A stretch of 64,000 nt of DNA from Yoonia litorea (lineage in GTDB: Bacteria; Pseudomonadota; Alphaproteobacteria; Rhodobacterales; Rhodobacteraceae): the NCBI RefSeq assembly GCF_900114675.1, contig NZ_FOZM01000001.1, positions 1,488,001-1,552,000 of the forward strand. The letters run 5' to 3'. The translations under genes and the position numbers were made by a program. Of the stretch, positions 9,658 through 18,405 are shown piece after piece (positions within the stretch are counted from its first letter, which is position 1; every line of letters begins with the position of its first letter). Under the pieces are notes generated by a model. It had not been told where the DNA came from. It did no database searches and worked only from the letters and a program-made list of their open reading frames with translations.

Positions 9658-9870
9658 TCAGACTTTGTCTTTTTCTTCGGCGGGTGTGACGTCTTTGGCT
9701 TCAGCAGAGCCTTCTTCGATCTCACGCTTGCCGTCGTCGACGCCCTTCTTGAATGCGGTGATGCCTTTGCCGACTTCACCCATCAGGCTTGAGATTTTGC
9801 CACGGCCAAACAGGACCAACACGACAACAGCGATCAAAAGCAGACCGGGCAGACCAATATTGTTGAGCAT
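9658..9870 (-). CDS. tatA: Sec-independent protein translocase TatA
   Basis: A 70-residue pore-forming Tat subunit: short periplasmic N-terminus, one membrane helix (about residues 6-22), the conserved FGRGK hinge, an amphipathic helix ([14 protein letters not shown]) and an acidic/basic tail. The open frame runs on upstream without homology, but AAGGAG seven bases before ATG 9870 fixes the start. It opens the tatABC-DUF815 operon; promoter elements should lie between 9871 and about 10060, where an AT-rich patch (around 9985-10000) is visible, but I cannot assign boxes. Confidence 0.96.
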   Translation of the reverse strand: MLNNIGLPGLLLIAVVVLVLFGRGKISSLMGEVGKGITAFKKGVDDGKREIEEGSAEAKDVTPAEEKDKV

Positions 9871-10076
9871 CTTTTTCTCCTTGTGCGGGTCGCGCCCCGC
9901 GAGCAGTTCTACAATCTGGAACTGACAAATAGGCCCCCATGTGCCTGTTGGGAAGCGCGAATACATGTTTTCACAGCTTTCACACCCCTTTTTTATAAAG
10001 GTTTTCGCCGATATGTGCCAAAAACTTGTCAGTTGCCAGAAAAATGGCAAAACTCGGCCGAAAGAGGGGGAATCAG

Positions 10077-10739
10077 ATGCGCCGCGCCGACCGCCTGATG
10101 CAGCTTGTACAAATCCTGCGCGACGGCACATTGCACCGCGCCGCTGACCTTGCGGCGGCGACGAACGTTTCATTGCGCAGCATCTACCGTGACATGGAAA
10201 CCCTCGCCGCATCAGGTGTGCCGATCGAGGGCGAACGCGGAATCGGCTACAGGGTGACAGCCGCCATCACCCTGCCCCCGCTCAACCTGACCATGACCGA
10301 GATGGAAGCACTCCATATCGGGCTGAGTGCGGTGGGCAACAGCGACGATGCCGAGCTTTCGAACGCGGCCAAGGCGCTCTTGTCCAAACTCGATGCCGTC
10401 ACCCCAGAAGATCGCAGTCGCGCGCCCGTCGGCTCCGGTTTTGCCATCTACCCCTTCGCTGACGCAGCGCGCGGGTTCCAACATCTCCCACTGATGCGAC
10501 AGGCCATGCGGACCCGGCAAAAGCTCGAAATCACGACAGGCGGTCAAAAGCGGACAGTGCGGCCGCTGCAACTTGACTACTGGGGACGGCTTTGGACCTG
10601 TGTCGTCTGGTGCGAAACCACCAAAGATTTCGACGACATTCGTGTCGATCAAATCGAAGCGCTGCGGGTTTTACCAAGTCTCTTTGTCGACGAGGCAGGA
10701 AAATCATTGCGCGATTACAATCAACGCCGAAAGGCCTAG
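10077..10739 (+). CDS. HTH-WYL transcriptional regulator
   Basis: A 220-residue YafY-type regulator. The N-terminal HTH ([16 protein letters not shown] then [20 protein letters not shown], residues 2-43) is typical, and the C-terminal WYL-like domain (about 135-205) contains [18 protein letters not shown] domains sense small ligands or nucleic acid. The start is set at ATG 10077 by AGAGGGGG seven bases upstream; a TTG at 10026 would only add unlike residues. It is divergent from tatA and ends one base before the PhyH gene's stop codon on the other strand. Target genes unknown. Confidence 0.9.
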   Translation: MRRADRLMQLVQILRDGTLHRAADLAAATNVSLRSIYRDMETLAASGVPIEGERGIGYRVTAAITLPPLNLTMTEMEALHIGLSAVGNSDDAELSNAAKALLSKLDAVTPEDRSRAPVGSGFAIYPFADAARGFQHLPLMRQAMRTRQKLEITTGGQKRTVRPLQLDYWGRLWTCVVWCETTKDFDDIRVDQIEALRVLPSLFVDEAGKSLRDYNQRRKA

Positions 10740-11477
10740 TCAAAGCCAGCGCGCAAAACCGGTCAACGGTCTGAAATAGGCAATCATGCGCATGTCGCCT
10801 GCGGCATCGCCCCAAGGGGCCACGCCATGAAGACTATGGCGATGCAGTAATACCGCCTGCCCTGGCTCTGCGTGAATTTCGATCCTGTCGCAGGTCTCGA
10901 ACACCGATTTCCGCGCAGCCTGATAAACATCGGTCACATCGGTATCGGCCCACTCCGACGGGGGTTTCCCGTCAAATGCCGCGGTGAAGGCATCACGCAT
11001 GATGATGTGACTACCTGCCCAGACGACCAGCGGACTGGCCGTTGAGACATTCAGTGGCAGGCCAAGAATAAACCCATGCGGTTCTCTGAGGTGCCTCCGT
11101 TTTTGCGGACCCTCGGGCAGCAACCCATCAACATGGGCGGCATCTCGGTCGCGCCTGAAGCGATGGGCCGCATCTGACTCAGCACTGTCTTTGCGCGGAT
11201 AACCCGGAAAGACCACCGAAAGCTGCGCCCGATGCCAATGATCTGGCGCTTCAATCGCTTCCATGAATGGCCCGTTCAGCGGAATGCCTTTGATGCTGCC
11301 ATCTGGCGCATTAGGCAAAGCATCGACACCTACAAACCATGTCCCGCCGTGTCGCCGCTCACCGCCCTCAGAGAGAATTCTTAACCCTTCCTCACAGGCA
11401 GCCTGCGCCCATCGCAAGGTGGCGTCTGCCCGCTCAAAGACAACGAAACCGTCTTCTTGCCGGGTCCGCTCTACCAT
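10740..11477 (-). CDS. Phytanoyl-CoA dioxygenase (PhyH) family protein
   Basis: A 245-residue Fe(II)/2-oxoglutarate-dependent dioxygenase candidate. The facial triad is visible as HVD (about residues 114-116) and the distal His in LLHRHSLHGVAPW (about 210-222), followed by the 2-oxoglutarate-binding Arg in MRMIAYFRP. The substrate is not readable from sequence. It overlaps the end of the upstream TauE/SafE gene by seven bases on the same strand, so the two are probably co-transcribed. Confidence 0.85.
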   Translation of the reverse strand: MVERTRQEDGFVVFERADATLRWAQAACEEGLRILSEGGERRHGGTWFVGVDALPNAPDGSIKGIPLNGPFMEAIEAPDHWHRAQLSVVFPGYPRKDSAESDAAHRFRRDRDAAHVDGLLPEGPQKRRHLREPHGFILGLPLNVSTASPLVVWAGSHIIMRDAFTAAFDGKPPSEWADTDVTDVYQAARKSVFETCDRIEIHAEPGQAVLLHRHSLHGVAPWGDAAGDMRMIAYFRPLTGFARWL

Positions 11478-12289
11478 CCAAGTGCTTTGCGCAGCATGTT
11501 GAGCGCCACAAGGATCAGAAAGATCCCGAAAATCCGCTTCAAAGGCCCGGCATCAAGCCGATGGGCCAAGGCAGCCCCCCAAGGTGCCGTTATCAGCGTC
11601 ATAGCCACGATCAGACCAAAGGCGAGAAAGTTGACAGCGCCCACGGTAAACGGGGGTGCCACCTCAAGATCAACCAGCATAAAGCCAATGACCGATGGGA
11701 CAGCGATAATCACACCAAACCCGGCAGCCGTCGCGACCGCACGATGGATTGGCACATTGAAAAGCGTCATCGTCGGCACACCAAATGACCCTCCTCCGAT
11801 GCCCATGAGCACAGAGAGGAATCCCAAGATCGGCGAAAGAACAGCGCGCAGCGGGCCCTTTGGCATCTCCTCTGCAAGCCGCCAGGCGGTTTTGCCAAAC
11901 GTCATGTAGAGGCCCACGATGACGGCAAGAATGCCGAAGATCGCCTGCAACGCCTCGGAACGCAGCGCCGCTGCAACGGTCACACCGATACTCGCCCCGA
12001 TGACGATGCCGATGCCCCACGATTTCAGGATATCCCAGTCAACGGCGCCCTTCTTGTGATGCGCCATGACCGATCTGAGCGATGTCACGATGATTGTGGC
12101 CAGAGATGTGCCGAGACAAAGCTGCATCAGTTGAGGACTGTCAAAGCCCAAAGCGCTGAAGACATAAAAGAATGCAGGGACAAGAACGATACCGCCGCCC
12201 ACACCAAGCAGCCCCGCCAACACACCCGCGAAAGCGCCCAGCGCCAACAGCAAGGCCGCCATTGTCGCCAGCAGCATCATGTCATCCAT
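11471..12289 (-). CDS. TauE/SafE family anion exporter
   Basis: A 272-residue membrane protein with about eight segments and the two glycine-rich repeats characteristic of TauE/SafE permeases: GLLGVGGGIVLVP near residues 27-39 and MGIGGGSFGVP near 162-172. Family members export sulfite, sulfoacetate or similar organosulfur anions. With an SsuD-like monooxygenase 4 kb away and fccAB 12 kb away, a sulfur-related substrate is tempting but unproven. It is followed on the same strand by the PhyH dioxygenase with a seven-base overlap. Confidence 0.9.
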   Translation of the reverse strand: MDDMMLLATMAALLLALGAFAGVLAGLLGVGGGIVLVPAFFYVFSALGFDSPQLMQLCLGTSLATIIVTSLRSVMAHHKKGAVDWDILKSWGIGIVIGASIGVTVAAALRSEALQAIFGILAVIVGLYMTFGKTAWRLAEEMPKGPLRAVLSPILGFLSVLMGIGGGSFGVPTMTLFNVPIHRAVATAAGFGVIIAVPSVIGFMLVDLEVAPPFTVGAVNFLAFGLIVAMTLITAPWGAALAHRLDAGPLKRIFGIFLILVALNMLRKALGW

Positions 12290-12301
12290 TGTTTTACCCT
12301 T

Positions 12302-13297
12302 TTATGCGGCCGCACGTGTCACAAAACCAAGCGCGGCCAAAACGACATCAGGTCCCGCCCCGTCGCGGTGGGCGTTTTCTGACAGGTGTCGCCGCCAACC
12401 GCGCGCGCCAGGGCGACCCTGAAAAAGCCCAAGCATATGGCGGGTGATCTGGCCCAATTTGCCCCCATTTGCAATGTGCCGGGAAATATAGGGCAACATC
12501 AGGTGGACGACCTCCTCCGCCGAAGGCGCATCGTCACAGCCAAAGATCCTGCGGTCGGCATCAAGCAGAATATCCGCAGGCACATGATAGGCCGCACGGC
12601 CAATCATGACGCCGTCCAGACCGCGCCCAAGGAAGTCTTCTGCGGCATCCAATGTCGCGATACCACCATTCACAGATAGATGAAGATGGGGAAACAAGCC
12701 CTTCATATCCATAACCAAATCGTAATTCAGTGGTGGAATATCGCGGTTCTCTTTCGGGCTCAGCCCTTGCAACCAGGCTTTGCGGGCATGGATCGCGAAA
12801 CGGTCAACCCCAGCCGCAGACACCTGTGCAAGGAAATCAGGCAGAACTTCTTCAGGCATTTGATCATCAACGCCAATCCTGCATTTTACGGTCACGGGGA
12901 TGGACACCGCTGCACGCATCGCGTTCACGCATTCTGCCACGAGAGCAGGCGTCTCCATCAGGACCGCGCCAAAACTGCCCGACTGCACACGATCAGACGG
13001 ACACCCGCAGTTGAGATTGACCTCATCATAGCCAAACCCTTCTGCGATGCGCGCCGCTTCGGCCAGTTGCGCGGGATCAGACCCGCCAAGCTGGATCGCA
13101 ACCGGATGCTCAGCCGCATCAAAGCCAAGCAGCCTGTCACGATCGCCATGGATAATCGCAGGCGCTGTCACCATCTCGGTATAAAGCAGCGTCTTCTGCG
13201 TCATGAGACGATGAAAATACCGACAATGACGGTCCGTCCAGTCCATCATCGGTGCAACGCTCAGGCGTGCCGCTTTGGTAACTTCACTTGCTGACAT
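12302..13297 (-). CDS. dusA: tRNA dihydrouridine(20/20a) synthase DusA
   Basis: FMN enzyme that reduces uridine 20/20a in tRNA using NADPH. The TIM-barrel starts with LSVAPMMDWTDRHCRYFHRL, the catalytic cysteine lies in LNCGCPSDRVQSG, and the HARKAWLQGLSPKENR stretch is a DusA hallmark. About 331 residues from ATG 13297; the frame stays open for 34 codons further upstream, but those residues are unlike the family. It sits 12 bases before the TauE/SafE gene on the same strand. Confidence 0.95.
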   Translation of the reverse strand: MSASEVTKAARLSVAPMMDWTDRHCRYFHRLMTQKTLLYTEMVTAPAIIHGDRDRLLGFDAAEHPVAIQLGGSDPAQLAEAARIAEGFGYDEVNLNCGCPSDRVQSGSFGAVLMETPALVAECVNAMRAAVSIPVTVKCRIGVDDQMPEEVLPDFLAQVSAAGVDRFAIHARKAWLQGLSPKENRDIPPLNYDLVMDMKGLFPHLHLSVNGGIATLDAAEDFLGRGLDGVMIGRAAYHVPADILLDADRRIFGCDDAPSAEEVVHLMLPYISRHIANGGKLGQITRHMLGLFQGRPGARGWRRHLSENAHRDGAGPDVVLAALGFVTRAAA

Positions 13298-13663
13298 GTC
13301 TCGTAAGGTGCTGGCGGTTTCGGACGTCTTGGCGTTGCAAATAGAGCCTGATGCCGCAAACCGCCAGTCTTGCCGCTCTTTGCACGCCAAGCGCACCAAG
13401 AATATCGCAATTTTTCACGCTTTACGTAACGTCAGGTTGGTTTCGAATCGGAAACACAACCTATACGTGTTTCAGGGTACTTCTTTCGCGCCCTAGCAGA
13501 TATTTCATAAAGGAAATGTGAATGAGTTTCAGTGATGCTGTCCTTTTACGCATGTTACGAAGCATTCTGCTGAAATTTTGTTGACTGCGAAAACGGCTGT
13601 GCGGCAAGAAAGACGGGCTGCAAAGCAGTGTGAGTGTGCGAGTAATTTTTGAAGAGTAATGTG
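13298..13663. other. Intergenic region with palindrome and possible mini-ORF
   Basis: About 365 bases between dusA (left-facing) and a small secreted-protein gene (right-facing). It holds an imperfect palindrome at 13435-13461 (GGTTGGTTTC, then GAAACACAACC) just after TTTACGTAACGT, and an AT-richer stretch up to 13600. A 20-codon reading frame (ATG 13522 to TGA 13584) has AAAGGA eight bases upstream and could be a leader peptide, but nothing confirms its expression. The palindrome's TTCGAATC core resembles a tRNA T-loop, yet no complete tRNA can be folded around it. Confidence 0.4.
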
Positions 13664-13921
13664 ATGCGAGTACCTGGTTATGTAACGGCTTTCACGGCCA
13701 TCATGGCGGCTTCCGCCATGCCAACGAGTGTCAGTGCGGGGGAAATCGCGCTGACACTCAAGGCGCAGGAATTGACACTGGTTGGCGAGTTCGCCGGCTA
13801 TGTGGACAATGTCTACGTTTTGATCACCTCAACAGGCACGATCTACGTTCCTGCCGACCTGGCCATCTGCGCTGGTGAGGGATGCATTGATCCGGCAAAT
13901 CCTGGGCAGGCAAGCGGCTAA
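13664..13921 (+). CDS. Small secreted protein, possible truncated PstS/OmpA-type N-domain
   Basis: An 85-residue protein with a signal peptide (cleavage after SVSA, about residue 25) and a short mature beta-rich domain ending in two cysteines, CAGEGC. The mature part (IALTLKAQELTLVGEFAGYV, then VYVLITSTGTIYVPADL) recalls the N-terminal module I know from large rhodobacterial periplasmic phosphate-binding/OmpA-like proteins. Here nothing follows it: the stop overlaps the stop of the convergent dehydrogenase gene by four bases. It may be a truncated relic or a stand-alone domain. A TTG start at 13649 is an alternative. The family link is from memory and weak. Confidence 0.55.
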   Translation: MRVPGYVTAFTAIMAASAMPTSVSAGEIALTLKAQELTLVGEFAGYVDNVYVLITSTGTIYVPADLAICAGEGCIDPANPGQASG

Positions 13922-15006
13922 AGGCTGATCGCCTGCCCTGTCCGCGCGCTTTCTTGTGCGGCAAGGCCGATCTGCACGGCCCTGGCCCCATCCAGCAAAG
14001 TCACCTCAACGTCGCCTTCACCTCTGATGACGGCGTTGAACCTTTGATGCTGGTAGAACGTCGATCCGTTGTGGTCGCCGGCCTCCAGCAATGTGGGATC
14101 GACGGGGATCTCGGACACATAGGGTCCCTTTGGCGCGCGCGGGGATATGATCAGCTTCGGGACCGGAGGCTCACCAAGCAGCTTTGGCCAGAACCGGCCC
14201 GGCCCCGGCACAAGCGCCTCGATCTTGCCTTTGGGACCGACGGCGCTGATTTCTTCCTGATATTTGGAGCCTTCGGCGAACATGCAAAGCTCAAGCATCG
14301 CGCGTGCGCCGTTGGCAAAATCTAGGATCACATAGCCGTTGTCCCAGATATCCGGCGTCTGGCCATCGTAACGTTCGTCAATGTGGTTCAGCGATTGCCC
14401 CGCGCTTGCCATCACCCTGATCGGCTCATCTTTCAGGATATGCCGCATCAGGTCAAAGAAGTGGCAGCATTTCTCAACCAGAGTCCCGCCGGTTTTTGCG
14501 TTAAACCGGTTCCAGTCACCCACCTTGGGTAGAAACGGAAACCGATGCTCACGGATGGTCAGCATCTTGATGCCGCCGGTCGCCTGTTCTGCCTGTGCGA
14601 TAAGCGCGGCAACAGGGGGCATATAGCGGTACTCCATCGCAACCCAGACAGGATGTGGATAGTCTTTGAACACCGCATCCAGCACCGCCGCATCTTCCGG
14701 GCGGGTGTAAAGCGGCTTTTCGCAAAGGATCGGCACGGGTCGGGTTGCCGCGATCTTTTGCAACTGTTCCACATGTAGATAATTGGGGCTGACGATCACT
14801 ACCGCGTCGAGGTCAGGATGGGCGAGCAATTCGTCCAGCGTGTCGGCAACATGCGCCTCCTGTGCCAGTGTCGCCGCAGATTCTGCGAGTTCGGCAACGG
14901 GGTCATAGACCACTGAAACCTTGCCTGACGGGAGCAGATTGATGTTCTGAATATGCTCGCGACCCATCATGCCGCAACCGATCAGACCGTAATGAACCAT
15001 GTCCAC
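13918..15006 (-). CDS. Gfo/Idh/MocA family oxidoreductase
   Basis: A 362-residue NAD(P)-dependent dehydrogenase of the glucose-fructose oxidoreductase/inositol dehydrogenase family. The Rossmann motif GLIGCGMMGREH is at residues 7-18, and the CEKPLYT motif near 95-101 carries the conserved catalytic Lys. Probable substrates are sugars, inositols or related polyols. GTG 15006 is chosen because AAGGG lies eight bases upstream; ATG 15000 is an alternative. It lies five bases behind the GntR gene on the same strand and is surely its operon partner. Confidence 0.92.
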   Translation of the reverse strand: MDMVHYGLIGCGMMGREHIQNINLLPSGKVSVVYDPVAELAESAATLAQEAHVADTLDELLAHPDLDAVVIVSPNYLHVEQLQKIAATRPVPILCEKPLYTRPEDAAVLDAVFKDYPHPVWVAMEYRYMPPVAALIAQAEQATGGIKMLTIREHRFPFLPKVGDWNRFNAKTGGTLVEKCCHFFDLMRHILKDEPIRVMASAGQSLNHIDERYDGQTPDIWDNGYVILDFANGARAMLELCMFAEGSKYQEEISAVGPKGKIEALVPGPGRFWPKLLGEPPVPKLIISPRAPKGPYVSEIPVDPTLLEAGDHNGSTFYQHQRFNAVIRGEGDVEVTLLDGARAVQIGLAAQESARTGQAISL

Positions 15007-15011
15007 GATGA

Positions 15012-15719
15012 TTACCCTTTTCCCATACGTGAGATGTAGTTTGCGCGGCTGGCGTCATACCAGGTGCGCGAATATTCGGCCGCTTCCTTGGCGGCAGTGC
15101 GGCTGATCCGTGTGATGTAGCCTGTTGTGGTTCCGGCAGGCAGGTGAAACGCAGGCGGCGTCCACTCAGGCAGCACAGCGACACCGATCCGGTCCTCGAC
15201 GGCAGCGACCGAAAGACCCAGCTCTTGCCTGTAGAACCGATAGAGTGAATCCGAAAGATCACCGGTCGAGACATTGGCCCGCCACCCTGCATCAAGCCAG
15301 ATTTCCTCAAGCGCGATCAGAACATCGCCCAGATAACGCAAACGCCGGATGCGGTGCGCCTCAGCATGACCGCCCAAGGCCGCAAACTCCGGCGGTTTCG
15401 GCAGTCGCTTTACCGACAGGACTTTCGCGCGGGGCAATCCGCCGCCCTGCAAAAGCTCAAGCCGGAAAAATGCATAGACGCTTTCGACGGCTGGTCGGTG
15501 CCGGACGTAGTTGCCGGACCCCTGCACACGGTCGAGCATGCCTTTGGCTTCTACATCCGCCAGCGCCTTGCGCAACGTGCCCACAGCAACACCATGCTCG
15601 TCAGCCATATCGCGCTCTGGCGGCAGGCGCGCACCATCGGCCAAGCGCCCCGCTGCAATCTCGCGGATCAGCATTTCGCTTAGCTCCATGAACTTCGGCA
15701 AGTGAGAGGTTTGCGCCAA
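15012..15719 (-). CDS. GntR family regulator with UTRA ligand domain
   Basis: About 235 residues. An N-terminal winged HTH (ERDMADEHGVAVGTLRKAL) is followed by a C-terminal UTRA-type effector domain (about 90-230), the HutC/FarR architecture that responds to small metabolites. The start is uncertain: a GTG at 15749 opens the frame, but GGGAGGAG lies five bases before TTG 15719, which I prefer. It faces the monooxygenase operon across a 106-base gap containing two copies of ATTGATACAG, which are likely its operator. It is inferred to control both its own operon with the Gfo/Idh gene and the divergent catabolic and TRAP genes. Confidence 0.9.
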   Translation of the reverse strand: MAQTSHLPKFMELSEMLIREIAAGRLADGARLPPERDMADEHGVAVGTLRKALADVEAKGMLDRVQGSGNYVRHRPAVESVYAFFRLELLQGGGLPRAKVLSVKRLPKPPEFAALGGHAEAHRIRRLRYLGDVLIALEEIWLDAGWRANVSTGDLSDSLYRFYRQELGLSVAAVEDRIGVAVLPEWTPPAFHLPAGTTTGYITRISRTAAKEAAEYSRTWYDASRANYISRMGKG

Positions 15720-15751
15720 TGCGTCTCCTCCCAAATCCGCACGACTCACAA

Positions 15752-15772
15752 ATTGATACAGTATTGATACAG
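15752..15772. promoter_or_regulatory. Direct-repeat operator candidate for the GntR regulator
   Basis: ATTGATACAG occurs at 15752-15761 and again at 15763-15772, an 11-base period that places both on one face of the helix. The pair sits between the divergent GntR and monooxygenase genes, about 54 bases upstream of the monooxygenase start. Position and symmetry argue for regulator binding; the identity of the binder is inferred. Confidence 0.5.
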
Positions 15773-15825
15773 ATCATGGCGCGTGCTACGCAAGTGCAAA
15801 GACAGACTTCTGGGGAGGAGAATCA

Positions 15826-16983
15826 ATGACTGTCGTGCCGGTCACCAGCGCCGATCTGGATGCTGCGGAAGTCTCCTGGTTTTCAGCACTTTGTTCTGAC
15901 GACTATCAGTTTCTGGGGGTCCCCGATGGCGATCTGCGCTCATCATGGGAGCATTGCCGCGACATTGCGCTGACCGCCGAAAAACAGGGTTTCCGCAACA
16001 TTCTTGCCCCGTCGTCCTATCAGGTAGGACAAGATACGCTGTCGTTCGTTGCTGGCATGGCGCCATTGACTGAAAAGATCAACTTCCTCGCCGCGATCCG
16101 CTGTGGTGAAGTGCAGCCGATCATGCTGGCGCGCACCATCGCGACACTCGATCACATGCTGAAGGGCCGGCTGACGTTGAACGTCATCAGTTCGGATTTC
16201 CCGGGTGAGGTTGCCGAAAGCGCCTACCGCTACAAGCGCAGCCACGAGGTTGTCGAGATCCTGCGCAAGTGCTGGACACAAGACGAAGTCAGCTATGACG
16301 GCGATATCTACCAGATTTCCAAACTCACCACAGACCCTGCCAAGCCATACCAGCAGAATGGCGGTCCGCTGCTCTATTTTGGCGGCTATTCCCCTGCTGC
16401 ACTCGAACTCTGCGGTGCACAATGTGACGTCTATCTGATGTGGCCAGAGACCAAGGACATGCTTGAACAGCGCATGAAGGACGTCAATGAACGCGCCGCC
16501 GCCCACGACCGGACGCTCGACTACGGTCTGCGGGTGCATATGATCGTCCGTGATACCGAAGCAGAGGCCAAGGAATACGCCGACTATATCGCCTCCAAGC
16601 TTGATGACGAATACGGCAAACTGATCCGCGACCGCGCCCATGACAGCATCAGCCTCGGTGTCTCGCATCAGGCGCGCGCCCGCGAACTGGCCGACAAATA
16701 CGGCTACACCGAACCGGGCCTCTGGACCGGTGTGGGCCGCGCACGCTCTGGCTGTGGTGCGGCGCTGGTGGGATCGACCGACCAGATCCTTTCCAAGATC
16801 GAGGACTACCAGAAGATGGGCATCCGCGCCTTCATCTTCTCGGGCTACCCGCACATCGACGAGGCCGAACACTTCGGCAAGCGGGTCATGCCCGAACTGA
16901 AGACCTGCTCGCTGCCGCATGAATATGGCCGCGTGCCGTCAGAGACACCCGCAACACCCTTAGGAAACGGAGTCCGCCGCTAA
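15826..16983 (+). CDS. LLM-class flavin-dependent monooxygenase (SsuD-like)
   Basis: A 385-residue luciferase-like monooxygenase related to alkanesulfonate monooxygenase SsuD. Conserved parts include the FLAAIRCGEVQPIMLARTIAT stretch and LNVISSDFPGE near residues 115-130 in the barrel, and the FSGYPHIDEAEHFG motif close to the C-terminus. Such enzymes need FMNH2 from a partner reductase, which is encoded two genes downstream. The substrate may be a sulfonate, but GntR/UTRA, TRAP and dehydrogenase neighbours fit other oxygenated organics as well. Strong ribosome binding site (GGGGAGGAG). It overlaps the next gene by one base (TAATG). Confidence 0.93.
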   Translation: MTVVPVTSADLDAAEVSWFSALCSDDYQFLGVPDGDLRSSWEHCRDIALTAEKQGFRNILAPSSYQVGQDTLSFVAGMAPLTEKINFLAAIRCGEVQPIMLARTIATLDHMLKGRLTLNVISSDFPGEVAESAYRYKRSHEVVEILRKCWTQDEVSYDGDIYQISKLTTDPAKPYQQNGGPLLYFGGYSPAALELCGAQCDVYLMWPETKDMLEQRMKDVNERAAAHDRTLDYGLRVHMIVRDTEAEAKEYADYIASKLDDEYGKLIRDRAHDSISLGVSHQARARELADKYGYTEPGLWTGVGRARSGCGAALVGSTDQILSKIEDYQKMGIRAFIFSGYPHIDEAEHFGKRVMPELKTCSLPHEYGRVPSETPATPLGNGVRR

Positions 16984-17873
16984 TGGATCGCATCAAGATC
17001 ACCGACGACCTTTCATTTAGCCGCATCGTCTACGGGATGTGGCGGCTAGGCGACGACAGCGACACCTCGCCCGCCCATGTGCAGGCCAAGATTGAAGCCT
17101 GTCTCGAACAGGGCATCACCACAATGGATCAGGCCGACATCTACGGCGGCTATGAGGCCGAAGAGGTGCTTGGGGATGCATTGCGCGCGGCCCCTGCCCT
17201 GAAAGACAAGATCGAGATCGTCACGAAATGCGATATCGTCGCCCCCGCTGGGCGCTATGCCGACGCGCGGGTGAAATACTACGATACCAGCCGCGCGCAT
17301 ATCCTTGCTTCTGTTGATCACTCGCTGCGCCTGATGGGCGTGGACAAGATCGACACGCTGCTGGTCCACCGCCCCGATCCGATGATGGACCACCATGAGA
17401 CCGGCGCTGCACTTGATGAAGTGGTCGCGTCAGGCAAGGTCCGCACTGTGGGCGTATCCAATTTCAAACTGCACGACTGGACGCTGCTGCAATCGGCAAT
17501 GAAGACCCAACTGGTGACCAACCAGATCGAACTCTCGCTTTCAGCGCATCAGGGTTTCACCAATGGCGACGTCGCCTACCTGCAAGAGCGCAACGCGCCG
17601 ATCATGGCATGGTCGCCCCTCGGCGGCGGCAGCCTGATGACGGGCTCCGGTGCTGTGCAGGATGCCATGGCCGCAGTGGCCGGGGCCAATGGTGTCGACA
17701 ACGCCGCCGTCGCTGTCGCCTGGCTGCTCGCGCATCCGGCGAAGATCATTCCGGTGATGGGCACGAATAACCTTGACCGGATCAAGACTCTCTCCGACGC
17801 TGCAAAGGTACAGATGGACCGGCAGACCTGGTTCGAACTCTATACCGCCGCTCTCGGCCAAGAGGTTCCATAA
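16983..17873 (+). CDS. Aldo/keto reductase
   Basis: A 296-residue NADPH-dependent oxidoreductase of the YdhF-type aldo/keto reductase group. The catalytic tetrad can be read: Asp in MDQADIYGG with the Tyr three residues on, Lys in IVTKCD, and His in LLVHRPDP. It would interconvert a carbonyl and an alcohol produced in the same pathway as the monooxygenase. Coupled to its neighbours by TAATG overlaps on both sides, so translated as a unit. Confidence 0.93.
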   Translation: MDRIKITDDLSFSRIVYGMWRLGDDSDTSPAHVQAKIEACLEQGITTMDQADIYGGYEAEEVLGDALRAAPALKDKIEIVTKCDIVAPAGRYADARVKYYDTSRAHILASVDHSLRLMGVDKIDTLLVHRPDPMMDHHETGAALDEVVASGKVRTVGVSNFKLHDWTLLQSAMKTQLVTNQIELSLSAHQGFTNGDVAYLQERNAPIMAWSPLGGGSLMTGSGAVQDAMAAVAGANGVDNAAVAVAWLLAHPAKIIPVMGTNNLDRIKTLSDAAKVQMDRQTWFELYTAALGQEVP

Positions 17874-18376
17874 TGGACGCAGGCACACTCGCCACATTCG
17901 ATCCCAGCACCGACAGCGACAGCTTTCGCGGGGCGCTCGGCACATTTGTCACCGGTGTCACTGTGGTGACAACCGACAGCGCCGAAGGGCCAATGGCCAT
18001 CGTCGCCAACAGCTTTGCCAGCGTTTCGCTTGATCCGCCGCTGGTGCTGTGGTCACCAGCCAAATCGTCGCGCCGGTTCGAACATTTTGTCGGGTCACGC
18101 CGCTTTGCCATCAATGTCCTCAGTACAGATCAGCGCGACATCTGCGCGGCTGTGGCCAGATCGAAAACCGCGATCAAGGACGTGCCCACGCATCCGTCAC
18201 ACTGCGGCATGCCGCTGATTGACGGCGCGCTGGCCACATTCGAATGCAATCTGCACGCCACCCACGACGCAGGCGACCACGTGATCATCGTGGGCCTTGT
18301 GACCAAGGCACACCACCGGATGGGAGACCCGCTGGTGTTTCATGGCGGAAAATACGGAGAGTTTCACCCAAGCTGA
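17873..18376 (+). CDS. Flavin reductase family protein
   Basis: A 167-residue reductase of the HpaC/DIM6-NTAB family. The motif FRGALGTFVTGVTVVTT (about residues 22-38) and SFASVSLDPPLVL (about 47-59) mark the flavin-binding split barrel. It probably supplies FMNH2 to the SsuD-like monooxygenase two genes upstream. It starts in a TAATG overlap with the aldo/keto reductase and is followed by an unusual row of small hairpins before the TRAP genes. Confidence 0.93.
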   Translation: MDAGTLATFDPSTDSDSFRGALGTFVTGVTVVTTDSAEGPMAIVANSFASVSLDPPLVLWSPAKSSRRFEHFVGSRRFAINVLSTDQRDICAAVARSKTAIKDVPTHPSHCGMPLIDGALATFECNLHATHDAGDHVIIVGLVTKAHHRMGDPLVFHGGKYGEFHPS

Positions 18377-18405
18377 TTTCATCTTGGCCGGAAAACTCTG
18401 GGGGA

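Noticed and set aside
13435-13461. tRNA-like T-arm (TTCGAATC within a stem)
   Set aside because: No acceptor, D or anticodon stems can be found at the right distance; better explained as a palindromic site in a promoter gap.
15943-16920. 325-codon open frame on the minus strand
   Set aside because: Antisense to the SsuD-like monooxygenase gene, which has clear motifs and a strong ribosome binding site.
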